A stretch of 64,000 nucleotides of DNA, taken from Epithemia pelagica. Its lineage: Eukaryota > Bacillariophyta > Bacillariophyceae > Surirellales > Surirellaceae. The position numbers were made by a program, and so were the translations under genes. The DNA lies in assembly GCA_946965045.2 (NCBI GenBank), contig OX337231.1, positions 434,001 to 498,000 on the forward strand. Reading direction: 5' to 3'. The notes under the pieces were generated by a model. The model had not been told where the DNA came from. It worked only from the letters and a program-made list of their open reading frames with translations, and ran no database searches. This document shows, in pieces, positions 51,628-60,376 of this stretch (positions are counted from its first letter, which is position 1; each line of letters starts with the position of its first letter).

Positions 51628-54600
51628 CTAAGAGATTTTGTGAAGATATCTGCCGTCTGGTCGTCTGTCGCGCATGGGAGGATCTCGTTCCACAAAAGAT
51701 TTGAAGTGGAACAACTTGGTGCAGAGATATCGTGTTCGAGGGCGATACTTGTGTACTGTTGCTAATTCCACAGCGCCACTGTTATCTTCGAATGCCTTGC
51801 AGTGGACTTGTGGCGTTGTGGATAGTACTGGGAAACCCAATTCCTTCATCTCTCGAGTGATGGACATCAATGGGATCACGGTACGTAATGCATGCGAGAG
51901 GCTTATAATCTCGGCTTCCGTTGTTGATAATGCGATCTCTGACTGCAATTTGGATTGCCACAGGATGGGACAACCAGCATAGATGACTGCAAACCCTGTT
52001 CTCGATCGTGCCATGTCCCGATTCGGGTGGTCCAGCTTATTGAAATTGCCTGCGAAGTCGGCGTCTGCGAAGACTTGGAACGACTGTGTCTCGTCTGGGT
52101 TGAGGATGATCCCCTTCTTCTTTGTGGCAGCAAGGTAACGTGCAATGTGTTTTACTGCTTTGCCATGTATCGCTCGTGGATTCTCACAAAATCTTGCACA
52201 TTGGTGAACGGCGAAGCTGATATCTGGCCGAGTGCTCTTTTCCAGAAAATTCAGTTTCCCTATTGCGGCTCGATAATGGAAGTGTCCGTCAAAAGGCTTC
52301 CCGTCCTGATCTTGTCTTAGTCGTACCGTTGTGGGTGCCGGTGTGTCTTTTGTCTTGGTTGTTTCGTCGGCCAAGTGAAGGTCGTGGAGGATCGAGTCGA
52401 TCAAATGTGGTTGGGTTAAATGGATGGTTCCATCGTCTTTCTTTTCAACGTTGACTCCGAGAAAATCATTTACTCCGTCCTCGTACGTCATCTTCAATCC
52501 ACTTTCTTCCATTGTGACAATCAACCTGTTTAGCTCGTCTTGGTCTGGGCCCATCAAGAGAGAGTCATCAGTGTACAAAATGTACACGCACTTTCCGTGG
52601 TAAAAGAGGCATTCATCATATGCACTCTGTTGGAAACCCACGTCTTTCAGCCGCTTGACCAAGTGCTGGTTCCATACTCGGGCTCCTTGCTTCTGGCCGT
52701 AATAATTTTGTTTGATTTTGAGCACGTAATCCTCGGCTCGTTGATTGCCTTTGGTGTCGAATGTAAAGCTCCTTGGCGCCTCCATGTACATGTCGGTCTC
52801 CGCCACTGCTTGCGTATACGCCAAGACGTAATCAACTTGCTTGATATGCCACCCTTGAGTAAGTGCCATAGTTAAGACAAAACGGACGACCGGCCATTGA
52901 ATAACTGGGGCATATGTTTCCCAGTAGTTGACTCCCTTTTCTTGCATAGACCCGTCGTAAGCGAGCCTTGATTTCCATTTATAGACTTCTCTTGTTTTGA
53001 GTCTTCGTTTTCGAACACAGCTCCATACTCCGCGTGAAATCAATGCTCCTTTCGGAATATCCTTCCTTTTGACAACTTCCCATAGGCCATTGTCGCTATG
53101 ATCTTGTACTTCTTTCTGAGCGGCTTTGATGAACTCTTCTCGATCCTTCTGTTTCATAGCTTCATGCCAGTACATTACATCTGGGTTACTGTTTGCTTGG
53201 GCTGTCTTGACCGTAATCGCTGGTTTAGCAGTGATAGCTAATTCTGCAATGGCGTCGTTTTCGTCTTGTAGCGATGTCAAATAGTCCTGATACCTCTGAG
53301 TCCGACGGGTTGTACGTTGCGACCGCCTAGCTCCCTCATGTTGGGGTAGCGTTTCTCCCTCATCTAAGGTAGGATGCATAGTGTCCGAGGACGGTTCTTC
53401 ATTATGTGATACGTCGTTGTCATGCGGCACGTCGTTTGCGAATCTTGTTCTCCTTGGTGACGTCGCTGTGCTTCCGAGTTGAGGTACACTTGCTGTCTCC
53501 CTCATTCGTGGGGCTCTTTTCGTAAATCCTGCTTTGTACTGCCATTGTGATACTGGCGGGGCTTCTCCAAAACTCGCCCTTAGTGTTTCGAAAGCGTCGT
53601 CGTACTGCACATGGAACTGAGGTGACGTCAATCCGGATGATAGTGATAGAATAAGCCCAATGGTTCTAGAATGTTGCGGAGAGTATCCCAAGAAAATGCC
53701 AACCCGAGCGCGTTCTGACCATTTCGGGATAGGTGTTCCACTCTGGAGATCGTTGTCAAGCACGTAAGCGGGACACCCGAACGTATGGGCTAGTCTTGTA
53801 TTGAACCGAACTGTTGAACCAGTGAATAACTCCATTGGAGTTTTGTCTTTCTGTTTCTTCATAGGTGCTTTGTTGAACATGTCGTTGGCGTATCTTATGG
53901 CGTAGGGCCATAGGTTCGTCGTTATGGTGGAAGGCCAGCGTCTCTGTGCATGAATTAGCATGGTTTGTGCTGATTCTTGTAGGTCCCGAATGCGGCGTTC
54001 GGCCATACCGCTCTGGAAGTGTGCGTTGACCCCGCTGAAGGTAAGGCGTTGGCCTTTCGCTTGGACGGCTTCTCGGAACTTGTTGTCAGCGAAGATACCG
54101 TTATCGGCATGGTAATGACGAATTGCAACTCCATGCGTATCGGCCCATGCTTCGAATCGATCTTTAGCTTCTATAGTGTCTTTTGCCGATGTAGTTCTCT
54201 GCAAGTGAACGTAACCTATACCTGAATAGTGATCCACAAAGATAGTAGCCACCTTATATCGGTCCCGTGTTGGAGTCCCTCGTAAGTGGGCTATATACCC
54301 TGGAGTCTTGGATATCATTTGATCCACGGATACGCATTGTCCTGGTGACGTCATGACGTCCAATGTACCTCGATGACCCTTGATTCTCCATGGGCGTCTG
54401 GTCGCCTTTCCGTACATACATGCTGTACAAACAGGTATTTTGCAGTTAGCCAGTCGTTTTGGGAGTATACCCTGGCGTGCCATTGATTGGATCTTAGCCA
54501 TAGAGAGGTGTCCCATACGGTGGTGAGTCCTGAGTAACTCTAGCGTTGGACTCTCGGGTAGTCGTTCTTCTTCGTTGGGGATCATGTGTACCGTTTCATT

Positions 54601-55626
54601 CGGACCGATGAGAAATTCTGTAGTCATCGGTACGTCTCTACTCGGAAAGTACTTCTCATTTTCCTCGTCGTCGAGATTGTCGTTTTGGAAAATACTCTCG
54701 TCGTCTGTCGATTCGTCTTCTCCAACCGTTGCTGGAGATCGTTCAATGATGGACTCGTCGTCGTCTTCGATAAGATTCGCGTTGTGAGCTAACAGTGGTT
54801 TGTTATCTTCTTGTTCGATCGTTGTGCCCGCTTTCTTGCAGAACGTCTCGTATCGTGTAAAGCCTGGGGCCGTTGTGAATTCTCCAACGTTTGATCCCTT
54901 CTTGTTGAGCGGCACTGTTCGTTTGAAGTGTCCTTGTCCCCACACGAGTTCGATGCTGTTACCATATGTTGTGCATCGAGTCCCTCTCGGTACAGGTTTG
55001 TTGTCTTTTGCGGTTTGAGCCCAGTGTTGTGGAGACAAGAGTCGCGTCGGCGTTGATGGGATGTAGAATGATCGGGGGAGCGTGATTGTATGTATTTTCC
55101 CATCGTCGTCCTCGATATCCCATCGTATCGTCGTCTCGTAAATGTCTGGGTGGAACGTCCCGGCCACTCCTTTCACTCGTCGCTTAATCTTGACTGGTTT
55201 CGTGCAACAATCGTTGATGTCGTTGGTGATGGACGCAGTGGCACAGTTGTCGATGAGTACTTTGCGGCTGTCGGTATCGAATCCGACGTCATGGGCCGCT
55301 CTGTTGGATACTAATCCAGTTGTTGAAGTAAGAATCGTCACCATGCATAATGCTCTTAGGAGTCCGGTCATCTTCCTCCGTCGTCGTAGTTTACCATGGT
55401 CGAGTCGTCTTTTCTTCTTCGTCTTGATTGCGGTCGCCATAGTAGTCGCCATCTGGTCGCATGCGTTGCTTGCGGTCTTTAGCCAGTAGTCGATGGTAGT
55501 TCGTCTAGGGGACCATAGCTCGAAACACAGTATAGTATAACCTGATAACACGATCGTCACTAATACTGTGTATATGAGCTGCTTGATGTCTTGAAGCAGC
55601 CCGGGGAACCACCCCGGGTTTGGTTG
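51628..55626 (-). CDS. Pol of copia element 2
   Basis: Open from the codon after the gag TGA (QPNPGWFPGLLQ) to 51628, about 1332 codons. Order: transmembrane-like start (VTIVLSGYTILCF), protease-like VLIDNCATASITN, HHCC finger (HHRMGHLSMAK...CTACMYGK), integrase core (VSVDQM, FVDHYSGIGYVHLQ, HADNGIF), reverse transcriptase (YAPVIQWPVVRF, ILYTDDSLLMG) and RNase H (FADADFAGNF, STTEAEIISL). The protease site is DNCAT rather than the usual D[ST]GA, in both elements. No ATG before about codon 58, so UGA readthrough is the likely expression route. Confidence 0.95.
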   Translation of the reverse strand, partial: QPNPGWFPGLLQDIKQLIYTVLVTIVLSGYTILCFELWSPRRTTIDYWLKTASNACDQMATTMATAIKTKKKRRLDHGKLRRRRKMTGLLRALCMVTILTSTTGLVSNRAAHDVGFDTDSRKVLIDNCATASITNDINDCCTKPVKIKRRVKGVAGTFHPDIYETTIRWDIEDDDGKIHTITLPRSFYIPSTPTRLLSPQHWAQTAKDNKPVPRGTRCTTYGNSIELVWGQGHFKRTVPLNKKGSNVGEFTTAPGFTRYETFCKKAGTTIEQEDNKPLLAHNANLIEDDDESIIERSPATVGEDESTDDESIFQNDNLDDEENEKYFPSRDVPMTTEFLIGPNETVHMIPNEEERLPESPTLELLRTHHRMGHLSMAKIQSMARQGILPKRLANCKIPVCTACMYGKATRRPWRIKGHRGTLDVMTSPGQCVSVDQMISKTPGYIAHLRGTPTRDRYKVATIFVDHYSGIGYVHLQRTTSAKDTIEAKDRFEAWADTHGVAIRHYHADNGIFADNKFREAVQAKGQRLTFSGVNAHFQSGMAERRIRDLQESAQTMLIHAQRRWPSTITTNLWPYAIRYANDMFNKAPMKKQKDKTPMELFTGSTVRFNTRLAHTFGCPAYVLDNDLQSGTPIPKWSERARVGIFLGYSPQHSRTIGLILSLSSGLTSPQFHVQYDDAFETLRASFGEAPPVSQWQYKAGFTKRAPRMRETASVPQLGSTATSPRRTRFANDVPHDNDVSHNEEPSSDTMHPTLDEGETLPQHEGARRSQRTTRRTQRYQDYLTSLQDENDAIAELAITAKPAITVKTAQANSNPDVMYWHEAMKQKDREEFIKAAQKEVQDHSDNGLWEVVKRKDIPKGALISRGVWSCVRKRRLKTREVYKWKSRLAYDGSMQEKGVNYWETYAPVIQWPVVRFVLTMALTQGWHIKQVDYVLAYTQAVAETDMYMEAPRSFTFDTKGNQRAEDYVLKIKQNYYGQKQGARVWNQHLVKRLKDVGFQQSAYDECLFYHGKCVYILYTDDSLLMGPDQDELNRLIVTMEESGLKMTYEDGVNDFLGVNVEKKDDGTIHLTQPHLIDSILHDLHLADETTKTKDTPAPTTVRLRQDQDGKPFDGHFHYRAAIGKLNFLEKSTRPDISFAVHQCARFCENPRAIHGKAVKHIARYLAATKKKGIILNPDETQSFQVFADADFAGNFNKLDHPNRDMARSRTGFAVIYAGCPILWQSKLQSEIALSTTEAEIISLSHALRTVIPLMSITREMKELGFPVLSTTPQVHCKAFEDNSGAVELATVHKYRPRTRYLCTKLFHFKSFVERDPPMRDRRPDGRYLHKIS

Positions 55627-55629
55627 TCA
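55595..55629 (-). promoter_or_regulatory. gag-pol UGA with downstream GC stem-loop (copia 2)
   Basis: In element orientation: TGA-CAA-CCA-AAC, then CCCGGGG-TGGTT-CCCCGGG, a 7-bp GC stem. The same place in element 1 (28450-28472) has TGA-CAA-CTA-AAC and CCCGGG...CCCGGG. Candidate readthrough signal; inference only. Confidence 0.45.
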
Positions 55630-56880
55630 CTCGTCGTTGCTGTCATCATCATCTTCTTCGTCGTCTGGAGACAGGTTAGCTAAGGCACTTGCTAGGCGGA
55701 GTCCTGGGGTAGATGAATCAGCTTGACTTCCACCGTCACCAGTCCCGTGAGCTTCGTCATAAGCGCGTTTCTTGTCTCCGGTAAGACCACGTCCGTTGCA
55801 TGTCGCAGACGTGTGATTCTTGTTAGTTGACCACTTCTGGTGCCATTTGCACCAATACCAATTCTTGCCGTTAACTTCTTTAACCTCCGGTTGCCCGCTC
55901 TTGGGACCAATCGTAAGCCATCCCTTGTCAGTGTCCGTAGTCTTGTCCGTCTTCACTTTTGCTGACTGTTTCTTTTGGTCCGTCTGCACTGCCTTACGTT
56001 TCGAGTCCTTCAGTTTGTTCACGGATGCTTCGAGAGCGATCAGTTTCTGGTCACGTGCCGAGAGCGCCTGCCATTTCTTTTGCTCGATCAAGGTCTGATA
56101 CTTGGTGCGTGCCGATGTCATAAGTTGGCGCGGGGTCAATCCCGGATTGTCACCTTCTTCATATGCGTTCTTCTTGCGACGGATAAACTCCAGAAAGTTA
56201 TCGTCGTTCACATTTTCATACGCCTTGAAAAGGTTGGGAAGGAGGTCCAGAGTTTGCTCGCCGCGCGCGTTGAGGGCTCGAAGGGTTTCGTCCACATAGA
56301 AATTGAACTTGGCGATGTCCGCGTTGATGTCCATAATGTACACGTGCAAGTCGGCCAGGCGTTGACGGAGTACCATAACCGTGGCTTCCGTGTCCACATG
56401 AGCAAGCGAGACGAGAACCTTGAGAAGGAGAGGTCCAGCTCCGCGGCCATTGATCGTAAAATCTTCGCATCGAATATTCACTTGTGCCTTTGCGTCTTCG
56501 GTAAGTGAAGCCATGATACATGTGTAGGCCATGTATGAGTTCTGCGTCTGACGATTCTGCCCATTGTAGTGGTCGACGAAGGCTCGGACTTGTTGAAGAG
56601 AGACGCGACCGTATTCGGACGTCAAGTTACGAAGGTTTGCTGCTGGAGCGGCGATTGCTTCTGGAATCGAAAAGATAGACGTCCAGTTCTGTTCCACGAT
56701 CCGATCCTGCAAGGTATCTAGGAACGTCTTCAATCCTTCTGCGTTGAGGTCGTAGAGGTCCCCACCATCGTACAATCCACGTGTCGCTTGCTTGTAAAAC
56801 TTGGCGCCTCCTGCCGTCGTGAAGTTGATCACTTGATTGGCGTTGGCGTGGGCTGGAGATAGAGCGAAGTTCGCGGCCAT
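55627..56880 (-). CDS. Gag of copia element 2
   Basis: 417 aa from the ATG at 56880 (MAANFALSPAHANANQVINF). Helical capsid-like body, a basic linker, a C-H-H-C segment WCKWHQKWSTNKNHTSATC, and an acidic end (EEDDDDSNDE). Stop is TGA (55629-55627) followed by CAA and a GC-rich stem-loop. Confidence 0.93.
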   Translation of the reverse strand: MAANFALSPAHANANQVINFTTAGGAKFYKQATRGLYDGGDLYDLNAEGLKTFLDTLQDRIVEQNWTSIFSIPEAIAAPAANLRNLTSEYGRVSLQQVRAFVDHYNGQNRQTQNSYMAYTCIMASLTEDAKAQVNIRCEDFTINGRGAGPLLLKVLVSLAHVDTEATVMVLRQRLADLHVYIMDINADIAKFNFYVDETLRALNARGEQTLDLLPNLFKAYENVNDDNFLEFIRRKKNAYEEGDNPGLTPRQLMTSARTKYQTLIEQKKWQALSARDQKLIALEASVNKLKDSKRKAVQTDQKKQSAKVKTDKTTDTDKGWLTIGPKSGQPEVKEVNGKNWYWCKWHQKWSTNKNHTSATCNGRGLTGDKKRAYDEAHGTGDGGSQADSSTPGLRLASALANLSPDDEEDDDDSNDE

Positions 56881-56916
56881 GGTGATTCTTGAGTGACAAC
56901 GTGTAAGCTGTTAACA

Positions 56917-56930
56917 GCGCAGAGGAAGCG
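56917..56930 (-). other. Primer-binding site of copia element 2
   Basis: CGCTTCCTCTGCGC in element orientation, identical to the site in element 1, next to the 5' LTR, with the same D-arm match to initiator tRNA-Met. Confidence 0.6.
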
Positions 56931-57403
56931 TGTTGTTTTCTCCCTACCGTAGGTAAAAGAGAAAGAGCTCAACCCGTGTAAACGAAGTTAAGTTGTGAGT
57001 TTATTTGGTTAATCTAGCGTGTTGCAGCCTAAGGCGTTGAGGTCTTTCCTTTTGATGCGTAGAGTCGATGGTTGGGCGATAGTTCAATCGTCCATCGATC
57101 TTGTTTTCCTAAATGGGTGTCTCCTGCCCGTTCTTGGCCGTTGTTCCTTTTAGGCAATGCCAGTTATTCTTTTGGCCTGTATCAGTTGAATTGGGTCGGT
57201 TTGTCACTTCTAAACGCTCATGACGATGACGCGTTGTCTTTGTTGTATCGTTCGTGAGCATCTTGTTTGGACGCCCGTCGTTCTTGTCCTTTGAGGGACA
57301 AATTCTCAAGATGAATGATGCTCATCTTTTCTTCGGCCGAACTCCTACTTCCGAATGTGAGTCCCGGGTCCATTCCCGGACGATTACGTAGATCTTTTGA
57401 ACA
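56931..57403 (-). repeat. 5' LTR of copia element 2
   Basis: 473 bp; matches 51065-51554 apart from the 17-bp repeat unit and a few substitutions. Confidence 0.93.
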
Positions 57404-57752
57404 ATGTATTGTCCGACAGGGACCCCATGAGAGAAGTAATCACCACCACCTTGACGGTCGTTTCACTATCGTTGTTGACGGCCGCCTGAAGATTGGGCTG
57501 TAAGGCCTTGGTAAGAAACAAGGGTGCCATAGAATTGAGTTGAAAGGCATACATCATGCGATACGATGTAATATCGGCCAAGGTTTGAGAGCCAAAAAAT
57601 TCGGGAATGGTATTAAAGTTTTCGGGAGGTCCATAACCACCGGCATTGTGAATCAACAAATGGACAGGCGTGGGAGCAGCACTGGTCGTTTGCAAGGCCG
57701 TAGTCACAGCTGCTCCACCATCAAAGGCGTCTTCTTTGAGCAAATTCGACAA
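57404..57752 (-). pseudogene. SDR copy 2, N-terminal part
   Basis: Reads HLLIHNAGGYGPP, SMAPLFLTKALQPN, VVVITSLMGSLSDNT, then is interrupted by copia element 2 at ATGTAT. Like copy 1, it lacks the N-terminal Rossmann motif, so it was probably already dead. Confidence 0.9.
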
Positions 57753-58316
57753 TGGTCAAGGTCTTGTCGGCATGACTCCTATAACTACACTGTCCCGAAG
57801 CCTCCATCGGGCGAGCACTCCACAGCGATCTTCCTTTCGACGCATCGTCTTCTAAGTATTATGTGATGTGTTGAAAGGCTTCCTTTTTTCATAAAATACA
57901 GGGTGACAAACAAACAAGTCGGGTTTCACATCTCGCCGACGATTGCTAATCGTGTCATCTCCAACACTGGGCAAAAATGAAGAAAGAAGACCGTTCATTT
58001 TGCCCCAAGGGAGATCATTTGTCCTTGCCGATACAGCTCGAACTGAGCCGTAGGTGAGAGTTGACTGTAACTGAAATTGCTAACAATCAACACGCCACTC
58101 TCCCAAAGTGCAGTGGTTCTCAAAAAGGAATTTTCAATCACTCCTACTGACAATGACGTGGTCTTTCGACGGGGTCAACCCTAGAGGATTCATCCAGGCA
58201 ATCAGACTTTCCGAGCCTGTGTTCGTCGCAGCATGATTTCTATAAGTGGCTATTCAGCTTGGTATCACTATTTCCCTCTTCATACAGATTCGTCATCAGT
58301 TTCAATGAGAAAAACA
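57753..58316. other. Duplicated spacer
   Basis: Nearly identical to 34536-35109; no separate gene. Confidence 0.6.
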
Positions 58317-59889
58317 TTACAGGAGCCCTCTTTCCTTGCACAACTTGGAAACGATTTCAAAGGATACTGAGTATGAACTGTCGTCATTCTCATGCGCCGC
58401 GTACATATCGGCAATAAAAGCCCATCGGGGTCCATCGTCAAGGGGACCCACAAAGGAAAGCGCCAAGGTAATTTTGTTTTGGACAAGAGCCTCTGTTTGT
58501 CCATTGTGGGGAGCAGCATCGAGCAAGTCTACCCACAGAATCTCACCCTCTGTTGTCTCGATTGCATTTGGGTATCTTGCGTCTCCATGGAACCATCCAC
58601 TGTCGTGCAACGCTTTCAGAGCGCGAAACAGCCGACAACAGGTATCGTTTGTCTTGAGCAATGCTTTCCCAACAGGAGACATTGTATACGCGCTTAGAGG
58701 CCTTTCTGCTTTAAAGAGAACTTGCACAACTGGAGCATCATTAGCCTTGGCTGCAAGGAGCGTCCCATACTCCCTGCAGAAGGTTGATTTGTCTGAACGA
58801 GCAACTTTTAAGGCGACCACCTCGTCATTCACATTCTTGACGCAAAACACGTCGCCGTAGGATCCGCTCCCCAAATACGCTGAGCCACCTCCTTCAGGAC
58901 TACTACCGTCCCGTAGTTGTAGATGTGTCAAGGCATTTTGGACTTGACGAATTTGTCGAGTTATGTGCTTTGTCATGTAAAATTTTAGAATGGTTTTTGA
59001 CTCCGGAGCGTCCCATGGTACAAGCTTATAGAGCGTACGGATGACACCTGCCATGCAGTCGCCAGCCACAAACCCATTCATGTCGTACAGAATAATACTC
59101 AAGTTGCGTCTCTTGACTCCCCAACATCGGACATAATCGACCATTTCCCCAAGAGCGACATGAAGATTTCCCAAGCTAACTTTACCCTTCCACAAAGATG
59201 TGATATAGTGTTCCGAATCATGCTTCATGTCCAAGCCACCAAAAATCAGGTCTGATATGTTCATTCTTGCTCGAAACGCAACAATGTCGGCACCTTCAAA
59301 CGATGCCGCACGATTTATCCGTAGTGGATGGGCCGTGAACAAGTCAGGTTTCCTCTTATTCTTCAGGGCTTCGTTTGGATTGGCTGGCAGCCACTGGATT
59401 GATTCGGAGTTGCTCAAAACGAGTCCAGAATTCGTTTCCTTCAATGCTGCAGCAATTTTCGGAGACAACAAAGCTGTCAAAGCCGCTTCTTTTAGTGTAG
59501 ACGGCTGCACACTGGTAACGGTTTCCTTCAGTTGATCCAATTCTGTGCTTGACAGAATTGACGGCCCAGCGGAGTCCGGCCCGGAAGGGTATGGAGGGGA
59601 ATTGCTGTAAAAGCCCGACAATTGCAATGCCTCGAGAAGACGTTCGCCTCTGGTGGCGGCTGACTCCGTTGGTTCGACAAAGCTTTGTCGTTTTACCATT
59701 AGCGTCAACTGTTCCACCTTGGCCAAAATTTCATTGTTCGTACTTTCGTTGGGTTGACGAGGCGGTCGATTCCCTTGTTGCGTTTCTTCAGAGAATTGCC
59801 AATGAAAAGAAGAAATGAGAGTCGGAAATACCGTGAAGTGTACATGAGTGAAGGACGAATTGAGTAATCAAATCGAAAACACTTCTCAC
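58160..59889 (-). repeat. Inverted-repeat arm containing Crinkler-like copy C
   Basis: Reverse complement of about 47697-49430; the two arms flank 49430-58160, which includes copia element 2. Confidence 0.85.
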
Positions 59890-60376
59890 CATTTTCTTGC
59901 TGCAATCTAGCTGGTGTGTTGCGTTTCTTCAGAGAATTGCCAATGAGAAGAAGAAATGAGAGTCGGAAATACCGTGAAGTGTACATGAGTGAAGGACGAA
60001 TTGAGTAATCAAATCGAAAACACTTCTCACCATTTTCTTGCTGCAATCTAGCTGGTGCAACCACAATCAATGGACTATCGCTTGTTGTATCTGTGGGAAC
60101 AGCATCCCCGGGACCCATGCAGTTAGTGCTGAGAAAAGGAACCTTGGTTTCCGGCGGGTATATGGCAAGTTGAAAAGCACCACAATGATTCAGCATCCGT
60201 TGCGCTGTTTCCTTCACAGCATTTTTAAGTCCATCCACAATCCCATTGAACTCATATATTCCAAATACCGAAGCTCCAGTATCGTTTTCACCAATAAACA
60301 GCTTTACCCAAACAGAAGGATGACTCGTCATTGTGTTGATATAGGGCTGATGCGCTTGTGGGTTGTGTACGTCCAT
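58317..60376 (-). CDS. Crinkler-like protein, copy C: ubiquitin-like header, REase-like and kinase-like domains
   Basis: Exon 1 60376-60031 (ATG at 60376), exon 2 59785-58317; donor GTGAGA, acceptor CTGAAG, phase 1, total 604 aa. The header (about 1-105) has SVWVKLFIGENDTGASVFG, VDGLKNAVKETAQ and ends PLIVVAP, parallel to the CRN header that ends in HVLVxxP. The body is as in copy B: KPDLF/LDMK PD-(D/E)xK-like pair and kinase-like GSGSYG, ALK, HGDARYPN, VDLLD (about 421-535). A 136-bp tandem duplication spans the intron, so a second donor/acceptor pair exists; joining the outer donor to the inner acceptor keeps the frame, while using both introns meets TAG. The only copy with header and intact body. 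Function in a diatom is unknown. Confidence 0.75.
59782..60053. repeat. 136-bp tandem duplication across the header intron
   Basis: GTTGCGTTTCTTCAGAGAAT starts at 59779 and again at 59915; each unit holds the intron plus about 25 exon bases. Confidence 0.85.

Larger units (their letters stand above)
51065..57403 (-). mobile_element. Ty1/copia LTR retrotransposon 2 (intact coding capacity)
   Basis: 6339 bp, minus orientation. LTRs 56931-57403 (5', 473 bp) and 51065-51554 (3', 490 bp); the 17-bp difference is one extra tandem copy of CTAAATGGGTGTCTCTC in the 3' LTR. Target duplication ATGTAT (51059-51064, 57404-57409), with the undisturbed site CCCGATGTATTGTCC at about 34190 in SDR copy 1. Gag and Pol open frames are uninterrupted apart from the gag-pol UGA. 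Purine tract GTGAGGGAG abuts the 3' LTR. Confidence 0.95.

Noticed and set aside
55595-55629. 2A-type ribosome skipping at NPGW after the gag stop
   Set aside because: 2A needs NPG followed by P and an upstream DxExNPG context; here it is NPGWF and there is already a stop codon.
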